From Actinomycetes bacterium (lineage in GTDB: Bacteria; Actinomycetota; Acidimicrobiia; Acidimicrobiales; Palsa-688), in NCBI GenBank assembly GCA_021828475.1, contig JAJZIY010000020.1, positions 1 through 50,845 of the forward strand: a DNA stretch of 50,845 nt. The letters are read 5' to 3'. Positions 1 to 7,445 of the stretch are shown piece after piece. Under the pieces are notes generated by a model. That model was not told the origin of the DNA and searched no databases. It saw only the letters and a program-made list of their open reading frames with translations. Both the position numbers and the translations under genes were made by a program. The number at the start of each line of letters is the position of its first letter. Position 1 is the first letter of the stretch.

Positions 1-274
1 GGGCGGCGGCGAGCTCGTCGATGGTGTCGACCTGCCAGGCCAGGTGGTAGAGCCCGATCGCCCCGCGGCGCTTGGGCCCTCCGGCAGTACCGACGCCGAA
101 CAGGCCGAGGTCGTGGTGGTTGCCCGATTGGGGCAGCCGCAAGAAGGCGGCATTGGCACGCGGCTCTCTCACGACAACCGTCATGTCGAACAGCTCGGTG
201 TAAAAGTGCACCGAGCGCTCCAGGTCGGCGACGAAGAGGACGGCGTGGTTGAGGCGGACAGGGGAGAATGCCAT
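1..274 (-). CDS. VOC (glyoxalase/dioxygenase fold) protein, 3' end beyond the window
   Basis: The minus strand reads MAFSPVRLNHAVLFVADLER and continues to the window edge. This is the usual opening of a vicinal-oxygen-chelate domain: the first beta strand carries the metal-ligand histidine (LNHAVLFV), followed by an ERSVHFYTE helix. A second histidine-bearing strand (GLYHLAWQV) lies near the edge. The ATG at 272-274 is preceded by an AAAGGAA ribosome site. The family includes glyoxalase I, extradiol dioxygenases and antibiotic-binding proteins. Only the first 91 residues are visible, so the substrate cannot be inferred. Confidence 0.85.
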   Translation of the reverse strand, partial: MAFSPVRLNHAVLFVADLERSVHFYTELFDMTVVVREPRANAAFLRLPQSGNHHDLGLFGVGTAGGPKRRGAIGLYHLAWQVDTIDELAAA

Positions 275-356
275 GGGGGTTCCTTTCTTTTCTTGGCCGC
301 CAGGGCTGCCACGGTCGCGTGGCTTCCTGGCCGGCGGGACCGGCAACTGGTCGGGG

Positions 357-484
357 TCAGGCCGCCGCGGCGTCCTTGATGGCGGAGATGTCGAGCTCCA
401 GGGTGACTTCTCCGCTCACGAGCACCCCGCCGGCCTCGAGCGCGAGGGCTCTTCGACGTCGAAGGTGCCGGTGCTGGTGGTCAC
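357..484 (-). pseudogene. YceI-family remnant with internal deletion
   Basis: A GTG start at 484 with a strong GGAGG site gives VTTSTGTFDVE, the normal N-terminus of actinobacterial YceI (polyisoprenoid-binding, lipocalin-like) proteins. The frame soon fails. In another frame the same strand then reads LEAGGVLVSGEVTLELDISA, which is the normal YceI C-terminus, and stops at 357-359. Roughly the middle 150 codons of a usual 180-residue protein are missing and the two ends are out of frame. The gene is therefore a deletion scar. Confidence 0.7.
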
Positions 485-504
485 GTGTTTCCTCCCAAGT
501 TCAG

Positions 505-537
505 TGACATGTCATCTAACCTGGGTGACAGGTCACC
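505..537. promoter_or_regulatory. Twin palindromic operator between divergent gene remnants
   Basis: TGACATGTCA (505-514) is a perfect palindrome. A related copy, TGACAGGTCA (526-535, extended to GGTGACAGGTCACC at 524-537), lies exactly 21 bp downstream, so both are on the same face of the helix. They sit between the start of the YceI remnant and the oxidoreductase fragment. This is the geometry expected for two dimers of a MarR- or TetR-type repressor. The regulator is not identified. Confidence 0.5.
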
Positions 538-663
538 TATTCCCGGTACGGTCGACGGCATGGGACCGACGAGGTGGCTGGACCAGCGGGAGGAGCGGGC
601 ACGGCGGGCGCTGAGGGCGCGAAGCTGGTCAGGTTCGCCGCCACAACGAGGAGGACGTCTAGG

Positions 664-783
664 ATGAAGGTCACGATCGTCGGGGCGGGAAACATGGGCC
701 GGGGGATCGGCAGGCGGGTCGTGGCAGGCGGCCACGAGGTGGAGCTGGTCGACCGTAACCCCGCCATCTCACTGCGATGGTGA
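664..783 (+). pseudogene. N-terminal fragment of an NAD(P)-binding oxidoreductase
   Basis: The reading frame MKVTIVGAGNMGRGIG then VAGGHEVELVDRNPA is the Rossmann dinucleotide-binding start of the F420-dependent NADP reductase / ProC-like family (GxGxMG motif, acidic D at the end of strand 2). After about 34 residues it loses similarity and stops at 783, against a usual length of about 200 residues. A GAGGAGG site lies a little upstream. It is probably the 5' end of a deleted gene. Confidence 0.65.
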
Positions 784-829
784 GCGGATCGGGCAGCGTA
801 CGGTCAGTGGCTGAGCGTGGGAGCTGCTC

Positions 830-1849
830 ATGCCGGCAGTGACGGTCGATGATCTCCTGGTCCTTCCCAAGGTCGACCCGCCCGGTCCGGGCGCAGTCGA
901 ACGGCTCGTCGTGTCTGTTACCACCGCCCCGTCAGGGGTGGAAGGCGATGGCTTCCCGGTCTACCGGGCCTTCGCCGGGACGGCGGTGACGGCGATCGAC
1001 CCGTTCGTGCACATGGACCAGATGGGTGAGGTGGACTACGCGCCTGGCGAGGCGAAAGGCACCCCGTGGCATCCCCACCGCGGTTTCGAGACGGTCACCT
1101 ACATCATTGACGGCGTGTTCGACCACCAGGACTCCAACGGCGGCGGCGGGCGGATCACCAACGGCGACACCCAGTGGATGACCGCCGGCGCCGGCATCCT
1201 CCACATCGAGGCGCCCCCGGAGCTCCTGGTCGCCTCGGGCGGCCTGTTCCACGGGATCCAGCTGTGGGTCAACCTCCCGGCTGCCGACAAATGGAACCCG
1301 CCGCGCTACCAGGACCTGCGCGCGAGTACCGCCGCGCTGCTCTCCTCACCCGACGGCGGGGCGCTGGTGCGGGTTATCGCTGGTGAGGTTGCCGGCCACA
1401 AGGGCCCCGGCGCGACCTACACGCCGATCACCCTGGTGCATGCCACCCTCAGCCCCGGCGCAGAGCTGGTCCTGCCGTGGCGAGCTGACTTCAACGCGCT
1501 GGTGTACGTGCTGGCTGGGCGCTCGGTCGCGGGCCTGGAGCGCCGCCCTGCAGCCGAGCACCAGCTGGTGGTGTTCGGGCCCGGAGACACGCTGCGGATC
1601 GGCGCCGACCCCCGCCAGGAGAGCCGGCACCCCAACCTCGAGGTCCTGGTGCTCGGCGGCCGGCCGATCGGCGAGCCGGTCGTCCACTACGGCCCGTTCG
1701 TAATGAACACCCGGGACGAGATCGCCCAGGCACTCGAGGACTACCAGGCGGGCAGGCTCGGACGGGTCCCAGCCACCGGTGTTCCGCACCACCACCCCGG
1801 CGACATCGACCTGGACCACCATGAAGAAGACGGAGGCGAACATGGTTGA
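830..1849 (+). CDS. Pirin-family bicupin protein
   Basis: This 339-residue protein has the pirin signatures. WHPHRGFETVTYI carries two metal-ligand histidines, and GAGILHIE carries the third histidine and the glutamate. The C-terminal cupin follows (about residues 190-300). Pirins are Fe-binding proteins used as transcription cofactors or quercetinase-like oxygenases, and the sequence does not distinguish these roles. The tail is rich in His, Asp and Glu (HHHPGDIDLDHHEEDGGEHG). The gene overlaps the next start by 8 bp, so the two are probably co-translated. Confidence 0.9.
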   Translation: MPAVTVDDLLVLPKVDPPGPGAVERLVVSVTTAPSGVEGDGFPVYRAFAGTAVTAIDPFVHMDQMGEVDYAPGEAKGTPWHPHRGFETVTYIIDGVFDHQDSNGGGGRITNGDTQWMTAGAGILHIEAPPELLVASGGLFHGIQLWVNLPAADKWNPPRYQDLRASTAALLSSPDGGALVRVIAGEVAGHKGPGATYTPITLVHATLSPGAELVLPWRADFNALVYVLAGRSVAGLERRPAAEHQLVVFGPGDTLRIGADPRQESRHPNLEVLVLGGRPIGEPVVHYGPFVMNTRDEIAQALEDYQAGRLGRVPATGVPHHHPGDIDLDHHEEDGGEHG

Positions 1850-2117
1850 GACCTGCGAGCATCTCGAAACGCTGCAGATGGCGGACTTCCCTCCGCCACG
1901 CACTGATGGTTGCGAGGAATGCCTGGCCGAAGGGACCCGCTGGGTGGCGCTACGCGAATGCCTCGAATGCGGCCACGTCGGTTGCTGCGACTCCTCGCCA
2001 GGTACGCACGCCACCAAGCACTTCCATCAGACCACCCACCCCGTGATGCGTTCGGTCATGCCCGGCGACAGCTGGAGCTGGTGCTACCTTCACGAGCTGA
2101 CCGGCGATCTCACGTGA
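1842..2117 (+). CDS. UBP-type zinc finger protein
   Basis: This 91-residue protein has the ZnF-UBP pattern: an early CEHL, then CEEC, CLECGHVGCCDSS and paired histidines in HATKHFHQTTHPV. These fit the Cys/His ligands of the ubiquitin-hydrolase-like zinc finger, which is common as a stand-alone domain in actinobacteria. The ATG at 1842 was chosen over upstream in-frame ATGs because a GGAGG site lies 7 bases before it and it overlaps the pirin stop. The biological role is unknown. Pairing with pirin suggests a shared redox or regulatory function, but this is inference. Confidence 0.85.
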   Translation: MVETCEHLETLQMADFPPPRTDGCEECLAEGTRWVALRECLECGHVGCCDSSPGTHATKHFHQTTHPVMRSVMPGDSWSWCYLHELTGDLT

Positions 2118-2161
2118 CCGCTCGCGACGGTGCCGGCCGCCGGGCATAGCTGGCCCGTGGC

Positions 2162-2332
2162 CACTACGGCAATCGCCAGGGCGATGAGCTCCCTGGTCTT
2201 GGCGTCGAGCGCGGCGTCAGTGAGCGCCGCGGCGCCGATCGCTCTGTAGCCCTCGAAGACGCCCGGGATCTGCTCACGAAGCATCAGGGCGGGCTCATGC
2301 CGCTCGTGGAGGATTTGCTCTGCGTCCTCCAT
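2162..2332 (-). pseudogene. N-terminal fragment of a carboxymuconolactone decarboxylase/AhpD-like protein
   Basis: From the ATG at 2330-2332 the minus strand reads an AhpD/CMD N-terminus: a helical leader, then LDAKTRELIALAIAVVA. In the family this is followed at once by the CxxC redox motif (for example RCDGC). Here it breaks off just before it, and an unrelated tail runs to a stop inside the zinc-finger gene. The catalytic part is missing, so this is a truncated gene. Confidence 0.65.
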
Positions 2333-2642
2333 TGGAAACCTGTCGCCGCAACCAGTCCAGCAACGCCGGGGAGGGTGGGCCCATGGCCGACCAGCGAAGT
2401 GGCACGCTCGCCGAGGCGGTTGCGGTCGTCGGCGGGCCCGAGGAAGTGCTTACTATTTCGTCCGGGGAGCCTGCCCGAGAAGGAACTGGCCCGCTATGGG
2501 CCAACTGCCGCGTCCCATAAAAACCAAAGTCCCAAATCGGACCTTTGGCAGCCGACCGGCCGCCGGACCGGCCCCGTATGGAGGGGACGGTAAGCCAGGC
2601 TGGTGCGAGCCGCGAGGGGGCGCGGGGGGTACCGGCAGGCCC
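2333..2642. other. Intergenic stretch with a short start-like ORF and an inverted repeat
   Basis: No intact gene is seen. An ATG at 2383 with a good GGGGAGGG site opens a 45-codon frame, MADQRSGTLAEAVAVVGGPE and onward, that looks coding for about 25 residues and then degenerates, stopping at 2520. It may be another 5' gene fragment. CCAAAGTCC...GGACCTTTGG (2524-2548) is a near-perfect inverted repeat without a T-run, so it is more likely a protein site than a terminator. Confidence 0.3.
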
Positions 2643-2680
2643 TTGTCAGGGCTGTCTGCGTCGGGTACTCTATGTAGAGT
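2643..2680 (+). promoter_or_regulatory. Promoter and probable PadR operator of the exporter operon
   Basis: TTGTCA (2643-2648) and TACTCT (2666-2671), 17 bp apart, form a sigma-70-type promoter. The -10 box lies inside ACTCTA-TG-TAGAGT (2667-2680), a palindrome with perfect 6-bp arms that ends about 20 bp before the PadR start codon. Placement over the -10 box fits autorepression by the PadR protein. Confidence 0.6.
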
Positions 2681-2701
2681 CCCCGAGAACGAGGAGATGC
2701 G

Positions 2702-3355
2702 GTGCCTCCTGGTAAGCGTGCGAACTCGTTGGCCTTGGCCGTGCTGGTGTGCCTGGCCGAGCACCCGATGCACCCGTACGAGGTCGCCCAGACGCTTCGC
2801 ACCCGCCACCAGGACGACAGCGTCCGGCTGAACTACGGGTCGCTCTACGCTGTGGCCGACACGCTGGTGCGCCGGGGGCTGATCGAGGTGGCAGAGACCG
2901 AGCGGGCCGGGCGGCTGCCCGAGCGGACGATCTACCGCATTACCCACGCCGGGCTGACCGAGATGCACGACTGGCTGGCAGAGTTGTTGGCGGTGCCGGC
3001 CAAGGAGTACCCGGCCCTCGAGGCTGCCTTGTCGTTCCTCCCCGCGCTCGCCCCCGACGAGGCCGTCTCGTTGCTTTCTGAGCGCGTCGAGCGCTTGGAG
3101 GCCGAGATCGCGGGCGCGGGTGCGTTGCGTGAGCTGGTGGAAAAGGCCGAGCTTCCCCGCCTGTTTTGGGTGGAGGCCGAGTTCGCTATGGCGCTTCGTG
3201 CCACCGAGCTCGACTTCGTCCGCCGCCTGCTCGCAGACATCGAGGCGGGCACCTTGGACGGCGTGTCGTGGTGGCGGCGTGTCCACGAGCACCCCGACAT
3301 GCCGGTCCCTCTGCCCCCGACGTGGGGGCCCGACCCGAACGAGGTCCAACCGTGA
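2702..3355 (+). CDS. PadR-family transcriptional regulator
   Basis: This 217-residue protein has an N-terminal PadR winged helix (about residues 5-85): HPMHPYEVAQTLRTR, then LNYGSLYAVADTLVRRGLIE and YRITHAG. A C-terminal helical dimerisation region follows. The GTG start has an AGGAG site 6 bases upstream. The stop codon overlaps the GTG of the ABC ATPase gene (GTGA), so this regulator is the first gene of a three-gene exporter operon. It probably represses its own promoter and releases it when a toxic ligand binds, as in LmrR-type systems. The ligand is unknown. Confidence 0.9.
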   Translation: MPPGKRANSLALAVLVCLAEHPMHPYEVAQTLRTRHQDDSVRLNYGSLYAVADTLVRRGLIEVAETERAGRLPERTIYRITHAGLTEMHDWLAELLAVPAKEYPALEAALSFLPALAPDEAVSLLSERVERLEAEIAGAGALRELVEKAELPRLFWVEAEFAMALRATELDFVRRLLADIEAGTLDGVSWWRRVHEHPDMPVPLPPTWGPDPNEVQP

Positions 3356-4386
3356 TCACCGATGCCATCCCCACCTCGCTCGCCGCCGACGGCACCGGCG
3401 TGATGATCGACGTCCAGGATCTCGAGAAGACGTTCGCCGCTCGAGCCAGGCGCGTCCATGCCGTCGCCGGTGTGTCGTTCCGGGTGTTCAAGGGTGAGGT
3501 CTTCGGTCTGCTCGGCCCGAACGGGGCAGGCAAGACCACCACGATGCGCATGCTCACCACGCTGCTTCCGATCGACGCGGGCAGGGCGGTCGTAGCGGGG
3601 GTGGACGTCGCCGCCCGCCCAGGTGAGGTCCGACGCCACATCGGCTACGTGAGCCAGACCGGCGGGGCCGACACCTTGGCCACCGGCCAGGAGAACCTCG
3701 CTCTCCAAGGCGCCCTGTACGGCATGGGGCGAGCCCAGCTTTCGAGACGCATACCCGAGGTCACGGCGCTGCTCGACCTCGGCGAGCTCGCGGAGCGCCG
3801 TGTGAAGACCTACTCGGGCGGCCAGCGCCGGCGCCTCGACGTCGCGCTCGGCATTATCCACAGCCCAGAGGTGCTGTTCTTGGACGAGCCATCCACCGGC
3901 CTCGACCCCCAGAACCGGGCGAACCTCTGGGCCCACGTCAGCGCGCTCGCCTCGCAGGGGACTACGGTCGTGCTCACCACCCACTACCTCGAAGAGGCCG
4001 ATCAGCTCTGCGACCGGGTGGTGATCGTCGACGAGGGACGCATCGTCGCCGGGGGCACCCCCGCCGAGCTCAAGGCCAAGGTCGCCGGGGCGACGGTCAC
4101 CTTGAGCGTCGCAGACCCAGCCGAGCGCTCCCGGGCCGCCGAGACGCTGGCGCAGCTTGCAGGGCTGGCCGATGTCGCCATCGAGGACGAGACCCTGCGC
4201 GTGCACGCCCCCAAAGGAGCCGCCGCAGTACCGGGCGTGCTCCACGCTCTCGACGCGGCGGGCATCGGGGTGGCCTCGCTCAGCCTCACCGAGGCAAGCC
4301 TCGACGACGTGTTCCTCGCGGCAACCGGCCGGTCGCTTCGCGACGCGGCGGCAGGTAGCCAGACAACGGAAAGGGCCCGGCGATGA
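3352..4386 (+). CDS. DrrA-type ABC transporter ATP-binding protein
   Basis: This 344-residue ATPase has Walker A GPNGAGKTTT, Q-loop region YVSQTGG, signature YSGGQRRR, Walker B VLFLDEPSTGLD and H-loop TTHYLEEAD, followed by the DrrA-type C-terminal domain. The GTG at 3352 overlaps the PadR stop. An alternative ATG lies at 3403. It energises the permease encoded by the next gene, with which it shares an ATGA overlap. The family exports daunorubicin-like drugs, lipids or other amphipathic compounds. Confidence 0.93.
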   Translation: MITDAIPTSLAADGTGVMIDVQDLEKTFAARARRVHAVAGVSFRVFKGEVFGLLGPNGAGKTTTMRMLTTLLPIDAGRAVVAGVDVAARPGEVRRHIGYVSQTGGADTLATGQENLALQGALYGMGRAQLSRRIPEVTALLDLGELAERRVKTYSGGQRRRLDVALGIIHSPEVLFLDEPSTGLDPQNRANLWAHVSALASQGTTVVLTTHYLEEADQLCDRVVIVDEGRIVAGGTPAELKAKVAGATVTLSVADPAERSRAAETLAQLAGLADVAIEDETLRVHAPKGAAAVPGVLHALDAAGIGVASLSLTEASLDDVFLAATGRSLRDAAAGSQTTERARR

Positions 4387-5144
4387 AGCTCGCCCGTGAC
4401 ACGGCTCTTCTTGCCCAGCGCTACAGCCTGCAGCTACTGCGTAACCCCGCATGGCTGTTCGTCGGGCTGTCCACCCCGCTGCTCTACCTGGCCCTGTTCA
4501 CCCCGCTGCTCCGGGGCCTGCCGGGCGTGGCAGGACGCTCGACCGGCGCGGTGCTCGACGAGTTCTTGCCCGGGATCCTGGCCCTGCTCGCCTTCTCCAC
4601 TGGCATCGGCCCGGGCTTCAGCGTGCTCTTCGAGCTCCAGTCCGGGCTCGTCGAACGCCTCCGGGTTACCCCGACCGCCCGGGTGGCGCTCTTGGCGGGG
4701 CCGATCCTCGCCAACGTTGCCGCCATGTTCGTCTTCGACGCGCTGCTCGTCGGCGTCGGTGTCGCCTTCGGCTTCCGTCTACACCTTGGCCTGCTCGTCG
4801 TGGCCGTCCTCGCAGGAGTGCTGGCGGCGACCGTCTCTGCGTTCTCTATGGCGCTCGCCTTGAGAAGTGGTGGGGAGATCCAGGGGTTCGCGGCGGTGAT
4901 CAACGGCATGAACCTTCCGGTGCTGCTCCTCGGCGGCGTGCTGCTGCCCCTTGCCATCGGCCCGCTGTGGCTGCGCGTCCTCGGCCACTTCGACCCGCTC
5001 TACTACCTCGTCGGCGCCGCGCGCACCCTCTCCCAGGGCCACCTCGCCACCAGTGCCACCTGGCAGGCCTTCGCCGTCCTGGTCCCTTTGTGCGCGCTGA
5101 CCGTCGCATGGGCGACGCGCACCTACCGGACGGCTGTCGCATGA
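4383..5144 (+). CDS. DrrB-type ABC-2 permease
   Basis: This 253-residue membrane protein has six hydrophobic segments and the ABC-2 pattern, including the cytoplasmic coupling region LQSGLVERLRVTPTARVALL and the late LGHFDPLYYLVGAART motif. It overlaps the ATPase gene by ATGA and completes a PadR-DrrA-DrrB multidrug efflux operon. The substrate is unknown. Confidence 0.92.
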   Translation: MKLARDTALLAQRYSLQLLRNPAWLFVGLSTPLLYLALFTPLLRGLPGVAGRSTGAVLDEFLPGILALLAFSTGIGPGFSVLFELQSGLVERLRVTPTARVALLAGPILANVAAMFVFDALLVGVGVAFGFRLHLGLLVVAVLAGVLAATVSAFSMALALRSGGEIQGFAAVINGMNLPVLLLGGVLLPLAIGPLWLRVLGHFDPLYYLVGAARTLSQGHLATSATWQAFAVLVPLCALTVAWATRTYRTAVA

Positions 5145-5282
5145 GAGCCATGGCGCCGGGGGCTCGGGTCGCGACTGACTTCCGCCTCGCGAGCCCCATC
5201 ATGAGTACCGCCTCTCCGAGGAGGACACCATGAGGAAACCCCGTTCGGGGCGGGGTCCAACCCGAAGGGCCAGCGTCGGCGT

Positions 5283-5415
5283 TCACGTGGGAGGCGAGCC
5301 TGCAGTCGCCTCGCTGAAACAGGTCGAGAAGTCGGTCTGCTCCGGAGGATCGCTCCAGCGCTCGAACGCCGCCTGGAAGATGGTGACACCGACGCTGGCG
5401 AGGAGCCGTGCTTGT
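5283..5415 (-). pseudogene. C-terminal fragment of a TetR-family regulator
   Basis: The minus strand reads ARLLASVGVTIFQAAFERW then SDPPEQTDFSTCF before stopping. This closely resembles the last helices of TetR-family C-terminal domains (the FxxAFERW...D helix). There is no helix-turn-helix upstream. The same open frame is instead fused, through a non-coding-like stretch, to a PEP-synthase-like start. Only the 3' end of the regulator survives. Confidence 0.5.
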
Positions 5416-5500
5416 CCACCAGGGACTCCTCGCCCCCTCGAGACCGGCCAACCCCAGCGGCCTTGGCATTGCAGCGTTTGTGCTTGAAGCCGTGGCCCGC

Positions 5501-5570
5501 CGCCCTTCCCACCGACGATCGCCACCTGCGTCCGATCGATCTCGCCGAAGCCCAGCACGTCTTCGCCCAT
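5501..5570 (-). pseudogene. N-terminal scrap of a PEP-synthase/rifampin-phosphotransferase-like gene
   Basis: The frame begins MGEDVLGFGEIDRTQVAIVG followed by GKG. This is the start of the ATP-grasp domain of pyruvate phosphate dikinase, PEP synthase and rifampin phosphotransferase (consensus LGFxEIDRT...VGGKG). Similarity ends after about 23 residues, where the real proteins continue with a GxNLGEL helix. It is a short relic of a gene of more than 800 codons. Confidence 0.5.
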
Positions 5571-5662
5571 CTCATCACGCTCCCTCGAGACCCCTACGGG
5601 ACTCTTTGGTTCCTACCATCCATGGTGTGGACGCTTGCGGTGCCCACCGGTGGCGACCATTG

Positions 5663-6139
5663 TCAGCACGTCATAGGCCCTTGTGGGAAGCCCCCCTCTC
5701 TGCGATATTCCGGCCACGGCGGGAAGGATCTGTGTCGTCCGAGGCCTTGGTGATGGTGTCGCCGGCGCTCGGCGTGCAGGATGTGCCAGGTGCGGGCCCA
5801 TTCGAGCACGGCCTGGAGGAGGTCGGCAGCGGCGGCCTCGGCTGCCGCATGGCGCAGGGCAGCAAGCAGCTCCAAGCGGCGGGCGGCCGTGCCGCCGAGA
5901 GCGCTGCGGGCGCGCCGGGGCTCAGCCGCCAACTGCTCGCCGTGGAGCCGGTGCTCGGTGCCAGACAGCGCCGGACGCGAGCGGGAGGATGGCACCCGCC
6001 GCTCCTCGTACTGCCGGGTCGCCGCCGCAGCGGCGACCGAAGCGCTGGTGGGCCCCCGGGTCGCCGCATCGGCGCCCTCGCTGTCCGCGGCGGCCCGGGC
6101 CGACTGGCTCGAGTCCGCTACCGGGTCGTCCCCGTGGCC
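5663..6139 (-). pseudogene. Coding-like open frame directly after the ArsRM stop, unrecognised
   Basis: After the ArsM stop codon the same frame stays open for about 158 codons. Codon use is strongly GC3-rich down to about 5740. The middle is alanine-rich and helical (RRLELLAALRHAAAEAAAAD, then LLQAVLEWARTWHILHAERR). The last 25 residues look non-coding. The only usable start is a GTG near 5995. I do not recognise the family. It is probably the interior or 3' part of a deleted gene that became joined downstream of arsM. Confidence 0.35.
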
Positions 6140-7306
6140 TCAGGCACCGGGCTCGGGCTTGCGCGCCCGGACGATCGCCGCCGAGGCGTGGGTGTGGACC
6201 CGATGAGTCTCTCGGATCTCGACGTCGCTCAGTCCCGCCTCGCTCAGTGCTCGCACGAACTGCTCTCGGGTGAGGGCGCCGGCGATGCAACCCGTCCACG
6301 CCGCCATGTCCTCTCGGGTGGCCTCGTCCATGTCCGGATCGGCCAGCACATCGGAGATGGCGAGCCGGCCGCCGGGGCGCAGCACCCGGGCAGCTTCGGC
6401 GAGCGCAGCGGCCTTGTCGGCGGCCAGGTTGACAACGCAGTTGGAGATGACGACATCGACGCTGGCGTCAGGCAACGGGATGTCCTCCAGGTAGCCCTGT
6501 AGGAGCTCGACGTTGGTCGCACCGGCTTCCGCGCAGTTGCGGCGGGCGAGCTCGAGCATCTCGGTGGTCATGTCCAAACCGATCACCCGACCGGCAGGGC
6601 CCACCCGCCGCGCCGAGATCAACATGTCGGTGCCGGCCCCCGACCCGAGGTCCAGCACCGTCTCCCCAGTGTGGAGCTCGGCCACCGCTGTGGGCACCCC
6701 ACAGCCGAGTGAGGCGGCGAGCGCGCCCTGCGGCACGCCTGCTGCGGCGTCGACATCGTAGAGCCCGCTGCCGAAGGCCAGATCCGGTACCAGCGGGGAG
6801 CGCGCCGTAGGCGCGGGGCAGCACTGGCCCTCCAACTCCCGAGCTTCGGCGCTCTGTCCTTGTAAGGCAAGGGCAGCGGCCGCCGCATAGCGGTTTCGGA
6901 CTGCCTCGCGGATGGCACTCGGACCGGTCATGGTTGTCCCTCGGTTTTCTCGGTCGTGGGCGGGCTCGCACGCCACCGGGTGCCCCGGCGGGCGCCGTCC
7001 CATGACGACGTCGGCGGCGCTCGGGAAGCACTCCAAGCAGCTCTGGTTCACCGCGTAGAGCGAGCTGGTGCCCTGTTGACGCACAGTGACGAACCCCACC
7101 GACGCTAAGGCAGCGAGGTGGTGGCTCACAGTGGACTGGCCGACCGGCAGCACAGCGGTCAACTCCCCGACCGACACCGCCTCCGGCTGGGCGGCCAGCC
7201 AGGCGACGAGCTGCACCCGGGTGGGATCGGCCAGGGCGCGGAACCACTCTGCGTACTGCTGAGCCGTCTCACGGACCAGAAGCCTGCCTGCGGCGGAATT
7301 AGTCAT
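6140..7306 (-). CDS. arsM: ArsR regulator-ArsM arsenite methyltransferase fusion
   Basis: One uninterrupted 388-codon frame joins two proteins. Residues 1-125 are an ArsR/SmtB winged helix (FRALADPTRVQLVAWLA; recognition helix VGQSTVSHHLAAL). They lack the classical ELCVCDL site but carry CLECF just after the wing, a likely As(III) site of the C-terminal type. Residues 126-388 are ArsM: conserved CC (EGQCCPAP), SAM motif LDLGSGAGTD, NCVVNL and WTGCIAGA, giving the thiol ligands for arsenite. ArsM converts As(III) to methylated arsenicals using SAM. A second ATG at 6931 with a GAGGG site could give a separate ArsM chain of 263 residues. The product may thus be a self-regulated fusion, two chains, or both. 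Confidence 0.85.
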   Translation of the reverse strand: MTNSAAGRLLVRETAQQYAEWFRALADPTRVQLVAWLAAQPEAVSVGELTAVLPVGQSTVSHHLAALASVGFVTVRQQGTSSLYAVNQSCLECFPSAADVVMGRRPPGHPVACEPAHDRENRGTTMTGPSAIREAVRNRYAAAAALALQGQSAEARELEGQCCPAPTARSPLVPDLAFGSGLYDVDAAAGVPQGALAASLGCGVPTAVAELHTGETVLDLGSGAGTDMLISARRVGPAGRVIGLDMTTEMLELARRNCAEAGATNVELLQGYLEDIPLPDASVDVVISNCVVNLAADKAAALAEAARVLRPGGRLAISDVLADPDMDEATREDMAAWTGCIAGALTREQFVRALSEAGLSDVEIRETHRVHTHASAAIVRARKPEPGA

Positions 7307-7344
7307 CGATAAGCGACGATAATCGATGATCTGTCCTTGGTCAA
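7303..7344 (-). promoter_or_regulatory. Leaderless arsRM promoter with overlapping ArsR operator
   Basis: On the minus strand TTGACC (7339-7344) and TATCGT (7316-7321) are 17 bp apart. The predicted transcription start falls within a few bases of the ATG at 7304-7306 and there is no ribosome site, so the mRNA is probably leaderless. TCATCGAT (7303-7310) and ATCGATGA (7322-7329) form a perfect 8-bp inverted repeat covering the -10 box, the transcription start and the start codon. This is a natural ArsR operator. Confidence 0.65.
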
Positions 7345-7445
7345 GCGCCATCAGCAGACGGCCGTCCCTGAGCGGAGCCAGTTGGCTGCTCAGGCCCGGC
7401 GCTAAGGGTGGTAGCCAGCGACCGACAAACCAAGGGGGCACTACC

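Noticed and set aside
2524-2548. DosR-like or terminator call for the CCAAAGTCC inverted repeat
   Set aside because: It lacks the DosR consensus GGGACTnnAGTCCC and has no T-run, so neither label is supported.
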